A DNA stretch of 64,000 nucleotides from Bacillus infantis (GCF_020171945.1 NZ_JAIVAP010000013.1:1-64000), one strand, 5' to 3'. Shown: positions 45,965 to 53,664, counted from the stretch's first letter. Translations and numbers: made by a program. Notes: a model not told the origin generated them from the letters alone.

Positions 45965-46702
45965 ATGGGAAAAGTCATTGAAGTTCAGCACTTAAGCAAA
46001 TCCTTCGGCACGAATCTAGTATTGAAGGACATCGATTTTTCAGTAGAGAAAGGAGAGGTGGTTACAATCATCGGCTCCTCTGGTTCCGGAAAATCGACCC
46101 TCCTTCGCTGCATCAATCTTTTGGAAAAACCGAGCGGCGGCCAGATCATCTATAATGGCGAGAATATCCTTGACGACAAGCATGATATTTTTGCTTACCG
46201 CCAGAACTTAGGGATGGTTTTCCAGCAGTTCAACCTCTTCAATAATCATAATGTCCTGAACAATTGTGTGGTTGGGCAGGTCAAGGTGCTGAAGCGCTCT
46301 AAGGAAGAGGCGGAGAAAGTCGCCATGGAATATTTGAAGGTGGTGGGCATGGATCAATATATCAATGCCAAGCCGAAGCAGCTTTCAGGCGGGCAGAAGC
46401 AGCGCGTCGCCATTGCGAGGGCGCTGTCCATGGAGCCTGATGTGATGCTGTTCGATGAGCCGACATCGGCCCTTGACCCGGAGATGGTGGGAGAAGTCCT
46501 GAAAGTCATGAAGGAACTGGCCGCATCCGGCCAAACGATGCTGATCGTCACCCATGAAATGGAATTCGCGAAAGAAGTATCCGACCGCGTCGTCTTCATG
46601 GACAAAGGCGTCATCGCAGAAGAAGGCAGCCCGGAACAGATCTTCAACAACCCTGAGCAGGAGCGGACAAGGGAATTTTTGAAGCGGACATTGAAAGTGT
46701 AA
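45965..46702 (+). CDS. Amino-acid ABC ATPase
   Basis: A 245-residue GlnQ/HisP-type ATPase. Motifs: Walker [11 protein letters not shown]-loop [17 protein letters not shown], signature [15 protein letters not shown], Walker [14 protein letters not shown] and the H-loop VTHEMEFA. It starts 17 bases after the permease gene and completes the importer. The following long palindrome is the transcription end. Confidence 0.95.
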   Translation: MGKVIEVQHLSKSFGTNLVLKDIDFSVEKGEVVTIIGSSGSGKSTLLRCINLLEKPSGGQIIYNGENILDDKHDIFAYRQNLGMVFQQFNLFNNHNVLNNCVVGQVKVLKRSKEEAEKVAMEYLKVVGMDQYINAKPKQLSGGQKQRVAIARALSMEPDVMLFDEPTSALDPEMVGEVLKVMKELAASGQTMLIVTHEMEFAKEVSDRVVFMDKGVIAEEGSPEQIFNNPEQERTREFLKRTLKV

Positions 46703-46705
46703 AAG

Positions 46706-46769
46706 AGCCGGGGGGACAGGTCCCATGGCCCAAAATGGGCCAAGGGACCTGTCCCCCTGGCTTTTTTTC
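46706..46769. terminator. Long composite palindrome, terminator and ccdA breakpoint
   Basis: AGCC-GGGGGGACAGGTCCC-ATGGCCC pairs with TGGGCCA-AGGGACCTGTCCCCC-TGGCT around AAAA, followed by seven Ts. It is a long member of the GGACAGGTCC family. It also marks the left end of the recognisable ccdA remnant. Confidence 0.8.
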
Positions 46770-46770
46770 A

Positions 46771-46993
46771 GCAGGCTGGCAGACGCCCTCAATGTAATAA
46801 ATATCAGGCTGAAGCCAATAATAAATCATAAAGATCGGACGAAAAGCTTGCTGCGCTCGACCTGCATTTTCGCATTCTCAATTGTCCCGCCGGTCAAATG
46901 TGTGACATAAGCGGGCAGAAGCAGAAACACACAGGGAGAAAAAAACGATAATATCCCCGCAGTCAAAGCGAACCATATACCAATATCAGCCAT
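46771..46993 (-). pseudogene. ccdA: Broken ccdA (cytochrome c biogenesis thiol transporter), N-terminal part only
   Basis: From ATG at 46993 (AAGGAG upstream) the minus strand encodes MADIGIWFALTAGILSFFSPCVFLLLPAYVTHLTGG, the first-helix motif with the redox Cys of CcdA/DsbD, and ends at TGA (46826-46828) after 55 codons. In the same frame beyond the stop, FIIGFSLIFITLRASASLL continues as a CcdA second helix until the palindrome. The gene has therefore lost its 3' two thirds and gained a stop. CcdA moves reducing power across the membrane, which fits the neighbouring sulfur cluster. Confidence 0.75.
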
Positions 46994-47040
46994 ACTCTTT
47001 CACTCCTTTCTTACGGTCCTTGTGTCCTGAAAAAAAATAG

Positions 47041-47069
47041 TTTACTGCCGGGCAGAATAAGGGCATAGT
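47041..47069 (+). promoter_or_regulatory. Possible promoter of the DUF302 gene
   Basis: TTTACT and CATAGT are 17 bases apart, directly ahead of the CstR-like operator. Match to consensus is moderate. Confidence 0.4.
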
Positions 47070-47072
47070 TTT

Positions 47073-47088
47073 ATACCCCTACTAGTAT
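47073..47088. promoter_or_regulatory. CstR/CsoR-like operator 1
   Basis: ATACCCCTACTAGTAT is a pseudo-palindrome with the ATACC...GGTAT plan of CsoR-family sites. It is one of three in the sulfur cluster. Confidence 0.6.
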
Positions 47089-47148
47089 TCTAGCATAGGC
47101 AAACACAAGCCAATATACAGTTTTATTAAAAGAAAGGAATGAAGCCCG

Positions 47149-47535
47149 ATGAATTTTCATTACACAGTCACGACCCGGAAATCCATACAGGATGCGGTCA
47201 CTGCATTGGAGGACAATTTAAAAGAGGAGAAATTTGGGGTTCTATGGACATTTGATATCAAGGAAAAGCTCGAGGAAAAAGGATGCCATCTGGATGAAGA
47301 GTTCATCGTCCTTGAGGTATGCAATCCGAAGGAAGCAGAGCGGGTACTGAAAGAAACTAAACTTGCAGGATACTTCCTGCCCTGCAAAATTGTTGTGTAT
47401 AAAGAAGAGGGCCAAACGAAAATCGGCCTGCCCCGGCCGACAGCCCTCATCAGCATACTGGACCAAGTGCCGCTGCAGGAAATGGCGGAAGATATTGAGC
47501 AGCGCCTGATCGACTGTTTGGATAGAAGCGTATAA
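47149..47535 (+). CDS. DUF302 protein
   Basis: A 128-residue DUF302 domain (FHYTVTTRKSIQDAVTALEDNLKEEKFGVLWTFDIKEKLEEKG, FIVLEVCNPKEAERVLKETKLAGYFLPCKIVVYKEEGQTKIGLPRPTALI). The Cys pair in EVCNP and FLPCKI is positioned as in family members associated with sulfur and heavy-metal loci. AAAGGAATG precedes the start. The function of DUF302 is unknown. It precedes the rhodanese-dioxygenase gene by 47 bases and probably shares its transcript under CstR-like control. Confidence 0.8.
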   Translation: MNFHYTVTTRKSIQDAVTALEDNLKEEKFGVLWTFDIKEKLEEKGCHLDEEFIVLEVCNPKEAERVLKETKLAGYFLPCKIVVYKEEGQTKIGLPRPTALISILDQVPLQEMAEDIEQRLIDCLDRSV

Positions 47536-47582
47536 AAACGAGTAAAGCTTAAAGGAATTTTTATAAAAAGGAGAATCTGCGT

Positions 47583-48716
47583 ATGTCTGTAAAAACGATT
47601 TCAGTTAAAAGACTCGCTGAAAAAGTGATCAGTGGAGAAGAACTTTTCATCGTGGATGCCAGGAGCACAGATGCTTTCGACGACTGGAAGATCGAGGGGA
47701 AGAATGTAGAAGTACTGAATGCCCCCTATAAGAAGGTGACAGAAGAGGGGATCGAACCTATTCTGGACAAGCTTCCAAAAAATAAGGAAATTTATGTTGT
47801 TTGTGCAAAAGGAAATTCCTCTAAAAAGGAAGCAGAGGAATTGGGGAAAGCAGGATTTACGGATGTTTATTCCATTGAGGGCGGCATGAAAGCATGGAGT
47901 GAGCATTTAGAGCCGATCAAGATCGCTGATTTGAAAAGCGGAGGTTCGATTTATCAATTTGTCCGGATCGGGAAAGGCTGTCTGTCTTATCTGATTGTCT
48001 CGAATGGAGAAGGGGCGATTGTAGATGCCAACCGGATGATTGGACAGTATCAGGATTTCATCCAGGAACATGAAGGCAGTGTCAAACTAAAGGTCCTGAT
48101 TGATACTCACCTTCATGCGGACCATATTTCTGGGGGAAGAAAGCTTGCCGAAGTGGCGGGTGCAGACTATTATCTTCCGCCGCAGGATGCAGAAGAGGTG
48201 GAGTTTTCCTATAAGAAACTGCAGGATGGGGATGATATCTCAATTGGCAATGTCTCAATTATGGCGCTGTATTCACCCGGCCACACGATCGGCAGCACAT
48301 CCCTGCTTGTCGATGGAGACTTTCTGCTGACAGGTGATATTCTGTTCATCGATTCGATCGGCCGCCCGGATCTGGCCGGAAAGGCAGGGGGATGGGCCGA
48401 AGATTTGAGGGAGACCCTGTATTCCCGCTACAAAGAAATCAATGATGATGTAGTTGTGCTGCCGGCCCACTATATGTCGATTGAAGAAATGAATGAAGAC
48501 GGCAGCGTATCAGCGAAGTTAGGGACTTTATATAGTCAAAATCATGGCCTCAACATTGAAAGCAAAGAAAGCTTCCGGAAAGCTGTGACAGAGAATCTTC
48601 CTCCGCAGCCAAACTCTTATGAGAAAATCAGGAAAACCAATATGGGGAAAATAGATCCGGAAGCGGACGAGCAGAGCGAAATGGAAACAGGGCCGAACCG
48701 GTGCGCTGTAAGGTAA
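47583..48716 (+). CDS. Rhodanese - persulfide dioxygenase fusion
   Basis: A 377-residue fusion. Residues ~1-110 are a rhodanese domain with active-site loop VVCAKGNSS (Cys74). Residues ~120-345 are a metallo-beta-lactamase fold of the ETHE1/persulfide dioxygenase type, with H176, H178, D180 and H181 in THLHADHISGG, then SPGHTIGS, TGDILFIDSIGRPDLAG and LPAHY. It ends in an MxTGPNRCAVR-like tail with a Cys. The order is the reverse of staphylococcal CstB (dioxygenase first). It should oxidise low-molecular-weight persulfides, with the rhodanese passing sulfane sulfur. The gene lies between CstR-like operators 1 and 2. Confidence 0.88.
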   Translation: MSVKTISVKRLAEKVISGEELFIVDARSTDAFDDWKIEGKNVEVLNAPYKKVTEEGIEPILDKLPKNKEIYVVCAKGNSSKKEAEELGKAGFTDVYSIEGGMKAWSEHLEPIKIADLKSGGSIYQFVRIGKGCLSYLIVSNGEGAIVDANRMIGQYQDFIQEHEGSVKLKVLIDTHLHADHISGGRKLAEVAGADYYLPPQDAEEVEFSYKKLQDGDDISIGNVSIMALYSPGHTIGSTSLLVDGDFLLTGDILFIDSIGRPDLAGKAGGWAEDLRETLYSRYKEINDDVVVLPAHYMSIEEMNEDGSVSAKLGTLYSQNHGLNIESKESFRKAVTENLPPQPNSYEKIRKTNMGKIDPEADEQSEMETGPNRCAVR

Positions 48717-48756
48717 GGCGATTTACAAGTTTATGGATTGGTGATTATCTAATCGG

Positions 48757-48782
48757 AAAGGGCTGTAGCGGCCCTTTTTTTG
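48757..48782 (+). terminator. Terminator after the fusion gene
   Basis: AAAGGGC pairs with GCCCTTT around TGTAGCG, followed by TTTTTG. Confidence 0.75.
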
Positions 48783-48827
48783 TTGGAAAAAATTCTTTTA
48801 TTTTATCCGAGAATTGGGTTACTATAC

Positions 48828-48856
48828 TTGACATAATACCTATAGGGGTATATTAT
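48828..48856 (+). promoter_or_regulatory. Promoter with embedded CstR/CsoR-like operator 2
   Basis: TTGACA (48828-48833), 17-base spacer, TATTAT (48851-48856). The spacer holds ATACCTATAGGGGTAT at 48836-48851, the best-matching ATACC...GGTAT palindrome of the three, so repressor binding would occlude the promoter. Confidence 0.8.
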
Positions 48857-48887
48857 TGGCCTATAACATAAATATAGGGTGGTGGGT

Positions 48888-49259
48888 ATGCTTATTTCAA
48901 TCTTGATGGTAATAATCGTTGGTTTGGCTGCAAGCCTTTATAAGCGCTATGTCCCTGTTCCCCATGTCCCTTGCACTGAAGCCGGCATCCATGACCCTGA
49001 CCTGACCGTAGTCGATATCAGGGATTATAATAACAAAGCTATAAATATGAACTGTGATTCTGTAGATATACCTTATGCCTATTTAAGGCGTTTTTATAAT
49101 GAAATCAGTCCTGGCAAAATCCATGTGATCGCTTCTGACCGGCTGGAACTGAACCTGGGCATCCGGTTTTTGAGAAAGAAAGGATTTCAGGTTGTGAGCT
49201 ATGAGATGGTAGAACAGCATATGGGAAGAAGAGGAGATCTGGAGCCGGGATTAAGATAA
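48888..49259 (+). CDS. Membrane-anchored rhodanese-like protein lacking the catalytic Cys
   Basis: A 123-residue protein with one N-terminal transmembrane helix (LISILMVIIVGLAASLY) and a rhodanese-like domain (LTVVDIRDYNNKAINMN ... IPYAYLRRFYNEI ... KIHVIASDRLELNLGIRFLRKKGFQVV). Where active rhodaneses have a Cys at the start of the loop, this one reads IASDRLE, so it is a pseudo-rhodanese. AGGGTGG precedes ATG 48888; in-frame GTG codons just upstream are alternatives. It leads the second CstR-like transcription unit. Confidence 0.75.
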   Translation: MLISILMVIIVGLAASLYKRYVPVPHVPCTEAGIHDPDLTVVDIRDYNNKAINMNCDSVDIPYAYLRRFYNEISPGKIHVIASDRLELNLGIRFLRKKGFQVVSYEMVEQHMGRRGDLEPGLR

Positions 49260-49265
49260 ATTTTT

Positions 49266-49281
49266 ATACCCCTAGAGGTAA
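49266..49281. promoter_or_regulatory. CstR/CsoR-like operator 3
   Basis: ATACCCCTAGAGGTAA lies seven bases after the pseudo-rhodanese stop and just ahead of the next rhodanese. It is the third 16-bp ATACC...GGTA palindrome in 2.2 kb. Confidence 0.6.
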
Positions 49282-49304
49282 AATAAAACTGAGGAGGAAG
49301 CCTG

Positions 49305-49664
49305 ATGGAATATTTAAACTATCTGCTGATCGGGCTATTGGTATTCTTACTGATGCAGCGGATGCTGCCGGCAAAGGGAATCAGGCAGCTTACAACCGCT
49401 GAACTAAAGGGCGAATTAAAGGATAAAAAGAAACAATTTATTGACGTCCGCACCAACAGGGAATTTCAAACCAATCATATCAAGGAATTTAAAAACATCC
49501 CTCTGCATGAGCTTCATGGCAAATCAAACATGCTGGACAAAGATAAAGAAGTGGTCGTCATCTGCCAGAGCGGGATGAGAAGCAATAAAGCAGGAAAACT
49601 GCTGAAAAAGGCAGGCTTTAAACATATTGCGAATGTAAAAGGCGGCATGAGCGCCTGGAGCTGA
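49305..49664 (+). CDS. Membrane-anchored rhodanese (YqhL type)
   Basis: A 119-residue protein with an N-terminal helix (LNYLLIGLLVFLLMQRML) and a complete single-domain rhodanese: TTAELKGELKDKKKQFIDVRTNREFQTNHIKEFKNIPLHEL, active-site loop VVICQSGMRS (Cys87) and GFKHIANVKGGMSAWS. GAGGAGG precedes ATG 49305. It sits directly behind operator 3 and pairs with the pseudo-rhodanese upstream, suggesting a sulfane-sulfur relay at the membrane surface. Confidence 0.88.
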   Translation: MEYLNYLLIGLLVFLLMQRMLPAKGIRQLTTAELKGELKDKKKQFIDVRTNREFQTNHIKEFKNIPLHELHGKSNMLDKDKEVVVICQSGMRSNKAGKLLKKAGFKHIANVKGGMSAWS

Positions 49665-49689
49665 ATATATGCGCAGATGAGTCCTCTGA

Positions 49690-49727
49690 AGACAACCAGG
49701 TGTACACCACCCGGCTGTCTTTTTTTG
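49690..49727 (+). terminator. Terminator of the sulfur cluster
   Basis: AGACAACCAGGTG and CACCCGGCTGTCT form an imperfect stem, followed by TTTTTTG. Confidence 0.7.
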
Positions 49728-49793
49728 TTTAGCAGGATTTCGATTATGGAGCGGTGAATATACAGAAGATGCAGGTCAGAGGGGTGCAAAGGG

Positions 49794-50276
49794 ATGGAAT
49801 ACGAAATCATCAAAGCAGGAGCGGAGCATGAGGAAGCGCTCCGGAATTTATTGCAGTTTTATATTTATGACTTTTCCGAATTTATCGATGCACATGTCGA
49901 AGAGAATGGGAGATTCAGCGAGTATCCGCTGAGCGGCTATTGGACGGAAGCGGGCCATTACCCCTATATAATTAAGCTGGATGGGCGCTATGCCGGTTTT
50001 GTGCTGGTGGCAGAAGACAGCGAATCTCTTTCTATCAACGAGTTTTTTATTATGAAAAAATACCGCCGGGAAGGCCTTGGGAAGCGGGTGGCGAAGGATA
50101 TCTTTGGGCTGCATAAAGGCAAGTGGGAAATTTTCCAGATTGAGAAAAACAAGCCTGCACAAAGGTTTTGGAGATGTGTGATAAATGAATATACAGGCGG
50201 GGAATTTACGGAGCGGGAGGATGAGCATAAGCGGGTCATCCAGAAATTTGTCAGTGGTACGAAGCAAAATACATAG
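49794..50276 (+). CDS. GNAT acetyltransferase 1
   Basis: A 160-residue GNAT-fold protein. FVLVAEDSESLSINEFFIMKKYRREGLGKRVAKDIF contains the acetyl-CoA loop (YRREGLGKR, the R/Q-x-x-G-x-G/A type), and NKPAQRFW marks the end of the fold. The acceptor is unknown. GGGGTGCAAAGGG lies upstream of ATG 49794. It is followed closely by a second acetyltransferase, 15 bases from its start. Confidence 0.82.
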   Translation: MEYEIIKAGAEHEEALRNLLQFYIYDFSEFIDAHVEENGRFSEYPLSGYWTEAGHYPYIIKLDGRYAGFVLVAEDSESLSINEFFIMKKYRREGLGKRVAKDIFGLHKGKWEIFQIEKNKPAQRFWRCVINEYTGGEFTEREDEHKRVIQKFVSGTKQNT

Positions 50277-50291
50277 ATGCAGGGGGATCCT

Positions 50292-50726
50292 ATGATTTCT
50301 TTAAGAGAAGTAGACAGACATAATTTTTTTGATGTAATTGATTTAAAGGTAGGAGAAGAGCAAAAGTCATTTGTGGCGACGAATCTGTTCTCGCTTGCCC
50401 AGGCAAAGGCCTATCCAGAGTGTCAGTGCCTGGTAATCTACCATGAGGAAGAGCTGGTTGGCTTCACCATGTACTGCATGGATTTCGACGATAAGGAATA
50501 TTGGATCTACCGCCTGATGATTGATGCCAAATATCAGTCCAAAGGCTATGGGAAAGCTGCGATGGAGAAGCTGATCGAACAGATCAAGGAAGATAAGGAT
50601 CACCGGGTTATCTACTTGAGCTTTGAGCCGGAGAATGACCGGGCGAAGGAATTGTATGAAAAGCTTGGATTTGAGGCCGATGGCCGGGTGATTGATGGGG
50701 AGATTGTTTATAAGCTGGGTTATTAG
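50292..50726 (+). CDS. GNAT acetyltransferase 2, BltD/PaiA-like
   Basis: A 144-residue GNAT protein with the acetyl-CoA loop [11 protein letters not shown] and the closing motif [17 protein letters not shown]. The N-terminal wording ([30 protein letters not shown] and VGFTMYCMD) resembles BltD and related spermine/spermidine acetyltransferases of Bacillus, so a polyamine is a possible acceptor. AGGGGG precedes ATG 50292; the in-frame ATG at 50277 overlaps the stop of the previous gene. Confidence 0.78.
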   Translation: MISLREVDRHNFFDVIDLKVGEEQKSFVATNLFSLAQAKAYPECQCLVIYHEEELVGFTMYCMDFDDKEYWIYRLMIDAKYQSKGYGKAAMEKLIEQIKEDKDHRVIYLSFEPENDRAKELYEKLGFEADGRVIDGEIVYKLGY

Positions 50727-50732
50727 AGGGGA

Positions 50733-50786
50733 GCCATGGGGACAGGTCCCTTGGCCCATTTGGGCCAGAGGACCTGTCCCCATGGC
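50733..50786. terminator. Long GGACAGGTCC palindrome
   Basis: GCCATGGGGACAGGTCCC-TTGGCCC pairs with GGGCCAGAGGACCTGTCCCCATGGC around ATTT. It has no long T-tract, so it may be a structural repeat and not a strong terminator. Confidence 0.65.
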
Positions 50787-50809
50787 ATTTGAAAGGTGGA
50801 GAATTAATT

Positions 50810-51754
50810 TTGGACAGGCGTAAGGGAATCATTCTTGTTATTACGGGCGCTATGTTCTGGGGGATTGGCGGTACAGCGGCCAAGAAGCTTTTTCAGGAGT
50901 ATCAGGTTGATGTGGATTGGCTGGTGACCGTCCGGCTGCTCATTGCAGGGGTTTTGCTTTTGGCCGTCCAGTACTTTGCAAAGGACCGTGCCCAGATTCT
51001 TGGGGTGTGGAAAACGAAAAGCTCAGCTATTCGTTTGATTATTTTTGGGCTGCTCGGAATGCTTGCTGTCCAGTATACCTATATGGCTTCGATTGAGCAT
51101 GGAAATGCTGCGGTGGCAACACTGCTGCAGTATTTGGCTCCTGTGATGATCATCTTATATCTGGTCCTCTGTAAACAAACGGTGCTGACGCGGGGAGACT
51201 TGCTGACCATCACATTGGCTTTGTTCGGAAGCTTCTTCCTGCTGACGAATGGCTCCATCTCGCAATTATCTGTGCCAATGCCAGCGATCGTATGGGGAGT
51301 CCTGTCCGGGGCAGCTTTGGCATTTTATACGCTATATGCCGTCCCATTGCTTAAGGAATACGATTCACTGGTCATTGTCGGGTGGGCGATGGTGATCGGC
51401 GGGCTTGCGCTGAGTTGTGTCCAGCCGCCGTGGCAAATGGACTTCCAGCGCTTAACTGGAGAAGCTTATGTTTATTTAGCTTTTGTGGTCCTGTTTGGGA
51501 CGATGATTGCATTTTGGTTTTATATAGAAAGCCTGCAAAGCCTTCTGCCAAAGGAAACCAGCCTCCTGGGCAGCGTCGAGCCGCTTGCTGCTGTTCTGAC
51601 AACCGTATTTTGGATGAAGGAGCCTTTTGGTGTTTTTCAGTGGGCGGGTACTGCCTGTATCATTGGGATGATCTTATTTATTGCTTTGAAAAAGGAGCCT
51701 GCTTCCGGGGCGGGGCATCCAGGTGGAGAAGAGGAGCCGCTGAGAGTAAGCTAG
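50810..51754 (+). CDS. EamA-family (DMT) transporter
   Basis: A 314-residue drug/metabolite transporter with ten predicted transmembrane segments arranged as two EamA repeats ([23 protein letters not shown] and [24 protein letters not shown] open the two halves; [13 protein letters not shown] and [19 protein letters not shown] are the repeat signatures). TTG 50810 is selected because AAGGTGGAG lies eight bases upstream. The C-terminal tail ([18 protein letters not shown]) is polar. The substrate is unknown; family members export amino acids or metabolites. Confidence 0.85.
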   Translation: MDRRKGIILVITGAMFWGIGGTAAKKLFQEYQVDVDWLVTVRLLIAGVLLLAVQYFAKDRAQILGVWKTKSSAIRLIIFGLLGMLAVQYTYMASIEHGNAAVATLLQYLAPVMIILYLVLCKQTVLTRGDLLTITLALFGSFFLLTNGSISQLSVPMPAIVWGVLSGAALAFYTLYAVPLLKEYDSLVIVGWAMVIGGLALSCVQPPWQMDFQRLTGEAYVYLAFVVLFGTMIAFWFYIESLQSLLPKETSLLGSVEPLAAVLTTVFWMKEPFGVFQWAGTACIIGMILFIALKKEPASGAGHPGGEEEPLRVS

Positions 51755-51780
51755 GGGTTTATTGACCTTAAAAAGGTAGA

Positions 51781-51892
51781 GTCGCAAATATATTTTAAAA
51801 CCCGCAAATAAAATTGGAAAGTCGCAAATAAATTGAAAAACTCGCAAATATATCAAAAAATCCGCAAATATCCCGGGGAAGTCGCAAATATA
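51781..51892. repeat. 20-bp satellite array, six units
   Basis: Units begin at 51781, 51801, 51821, 51841, 51861 and 51881, each with CGCAAATA at the same offset (GTCGCAAATA, CCCGCAAATA, CTCGCAAATA, TCCGCAAATA) and an A/T-rich second half. The period is exactly 20. The last unit joins a large palindrome at 51883-51927. Confidence 0.88.
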
Positions 51893-51927
51893 GGCCGGGG
51901 GGAGAGGTCTCCCGGCCCATATTTGCG
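51883..51927. repeat. Large inverted repeat at the array edge
   Basis: CGCAAATAT-A-GGCCGGG (51883-51899) pairs with CCCGGCC-C-ATATTTGCG (51911-51927), a 16-bp stem with one mismatch and an 11-base loop. It carries an inverted array unit. Confidence 0.75.
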
Positions 51928-51978
51928 GTAAGGATTAGAAAGGTCATGAGAAGAAGTTTCCATATTGGCCTCAACTGA

Positions 51979-52146
51979 ATCAATTGGCCGGGATTTTTAA
52001 TCAATCCGGCCGATATTTTAATTAATTGAAGCCATTTTTCGATTATTTCAAGCCATAATTCAATTAATTGAAGCTAGATTCTACCAACTCGGCTACTTGC
52101 CCTGATTCGGCCAGTTTCATGAGATAATTCGCCGGCCTTTTCGTGT
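51979..52146. repeat. 21-bp degenerate array, about eight units
   Basis: Units in register at 51979, 52000, 52021, 52042, 52063, 52084, 52105 and 52126 share an AAT-rich then GCC-containing core, clearest as ATTAATTGAAGCCA (52021), ATTATTTCAAGCCA (52042) and ATTAATTGAAGCTA (52063). The outer units are more diverged. No open frame with a ribosome binding site crosses it. Confidence 0.65.
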
Positions 52147-52174
52147 GGAACAGGTTGATTTAACTCCAAGTTGG

Positions 52175-52204
52175 GCCAAGGGGTCTGTCCCCCTGGCTCT
52201 CTCT
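52175..52204. terminator. GCCAAGGGG hairpin
   Basis: GCCAAGGGG pairs with CCCCCTGGC around TCTGT, followed by TCTCTCTCTTT. It lies just past the VOC gene stop (minus) and is another family copy. Confidence 0.6.
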
Positions 52205-52215
52205 CTTTGGCACGA

Positions 52216-52587
52216 TTATCTATGCTGATCAATCAGGATAGGGTTCCCATCAGGGTCTTCAATGGTTATGTGCGCCGGGCCTTCGCCAGCTTCATCTGCT
52301 TCAGACAGGATGTGGATTCCATTTTCTTTGAGCTGCTTTTGGAGTTCACGTACGTCTGTAAATGAATCAGTGTTTTCTGCATTCTGATTCCAGCCTGGAT
52401 TGAAGGTCAGAATATTTTTCTCGAACATGCCTTGAAATAACCCGATTACACAGTTTTCATTTTTCATGATGATCCAATTCTGAGCAATATCGCCCCCAAG
52501 AGCCTGGAATCCTAATTTTTCATAAAAAGCTTTAGAGATGCTGATGTCTTTCACGTTTAAACTAACAGAAAATGCCCCAAGTTTCAT
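52216..52587 (-). CDS. VOC-family (glyoxalase/bleomycin resistance-like) protein
   Basis: A 123-residue vicinal-oxygen-chelate fold protein: [28 protein letters not shown] in the first beta-alpha-beta unit, ending in [18 protein letters not shown]. The family binds a divalent metal, but the substrate cannot be inferred. AGGAGGG precedes the ATG at 52587, so a longer in-frame start is unnecessary. It stands alone between the satellite arrays and a hairpin. Confidence 0.82.
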   Translation of the reverse strand: MKLGAFSVSLNVKDISISKAFYEKLGFQALGGDIAQNWIIMKNENCVIGLFQGMFEKNILTFNPGWNQNAENTDSFTDVRELQKQLKENGIHILSEADEAGEGPAHITIEDPDGNPILIDQHR

Positions 52588-52684
52588 ATGAACCCTCCTA
52601 GTTAAAATAACTGTCACATACTAGGTTCTGTTTATGAAGAGAATGTCCTTCTTCATTCTTTAAAATAACTCATTCCCGGGCTGG

Positions 52685-52716
52685 GCCAAGGGACCTGTCC
52701 CCCTGGCTCAAAAAAT
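52685..52716. terminator. GCCAAGGGACCTGTCCCC hairpin
   Basis: GCCAAGGGA and TCCCCCTGGC enclose CCTG; CAAAAAATAAAAAAAA follows. It is placed upstream of both the VOC gene and the RsbR paralogue, and may be a structural repeat. Confidence 0.5.
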
Positions 52717-52799
52717 AAAAAAAATAGAGTTTAACTGATATAATAACCGGGTATAAATAAATGTTTTTTATTCATAAGACATAGTAGGGGGATGTAGTA

Positions 52800-53624
52800 A
52801 TGAGTATCAAACGAATCTTGAAGGATGAGTTAGTACAATTTATTAATAACCATGGGGAAGAATTCGAGAACAAGCTGCTGTCTGAAGCAGTGAATGTTTC
52901 GGGGAAAATCAATGAGATTTTAAACAAGGGTAATATTGACCTTTTAAAAAATGCGAGAAAATTAATTTACTTTATTGTTGACGACAATGAAAGTGATCTC
53001 ATCGCATTTGCTCAGGAAGAAGGGGTTGCCTGGGCAGGGCATTCTTTAACTCTTTCTTTGAAGCTGGAATGGGTTCAGGCCATAAGAAGAACGACATGGC
53101 AGATAATCGGCAGCCTAAATGAGGAAAGAGAGGAAAAGATCCCATCCGCAGATTTTTTTGAACTGGAAAAAGCGGTGAATGACCAGATTGACCAGTTTCT
53201 TAATAATTTCTTCTTAAGCTACTCAAAATATAAAGATACAATGCTTCTTAAACAGAGGGAAATGGTTGAACATCTATCTGTTCCTATCATACCGGTCAGT
53301 GAAACGGTTTCCGTCCTTCCTCTGATTGGCTCAATGGATGCCTATAGAGTTGAAATAATTGAAGAGAAAGTCTTAAATGAAATTGCAGCCACAAGGATCC
53401 AGACACTTGTTATCGACCTGTCAGGCATTGCCATGATGGAGAAGGATGTTATGGATGACTTTGAAAAGGTTCTGGCTGGAGTGGGCATGATGGGTTCCAA
53501 GGCTATCCTCACCGGGCTGAGGCCAGATCTTGTCAAAAAGATGGTCCGTGCCGGCATCCGCTTTGAGAAGGATGCTGAAACAAAGGGCACGCTTCAAGAG
53601 ACGTTGAAGGCATATCTGAAATAA
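52800..53624 (+). CDS. RsbR-type stressosome co-antagonist
   Basis: A 274-residue protein with a globin-like N-terminal helical domain (~1-140) and a C-terminal STAS domain (PIIPVSETVSVLPLIGSMDAYRVEIIEEKVLNEIAATRIQTLVIDLSGIAMME...). In B. subtilis RsbR paralogues the STAS domain is phosphorylated on two Thr; here the first is Ser in DLSGIA and the second is Thr in ILTGLRPD. It is monocistronic and its promoter region is not clear. It would feed stress signals into the SigB stressosome; other stressosome genes are not in the window. Confidence 0.82.
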   Translation: MSIKRILKDELVQFINNHGEEFENKLLSEAVNVSGKINEILNKGNIDLLKNARKLIYFIVDDNESDLIAFAQEEGVAWAGHSLTLSLKLEWVQAIRRTTWQIIGSLNEEREEKIPSADFFELEKAVNDQIDQFLNNFFLSYSKYKDTMLLKQREMVEHLSVPIIPVSETVSVLPLIGSMDAYRVEIIEEKVLNEIAATRIQTLVIDLSGIAMMEKDVMDDFEKVLAGVGMMGSKAILTGLRPDLVKKMVRAGIRFEKDAETKGTLQETLKAYLK

Positions 53625-53631
53625 TCTGACA

Positions 53632-53664
53632 AGCAAGGCCGCTGGATCGGTCTTGCTTTATTTT
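53632..53664 (+). terminator. Terminator of the RsbR paralogue
   Basis: AGCAAGGCC pairs with GGTCTTGCT, followed by TTATTTTTG. Confidence 0.75.

Noticed and set aside
51781-52146. CRISPR array
   Set aside because: The units are contiguous 20-21 bp repeats without unique spacers, and no cas genes are nearby.
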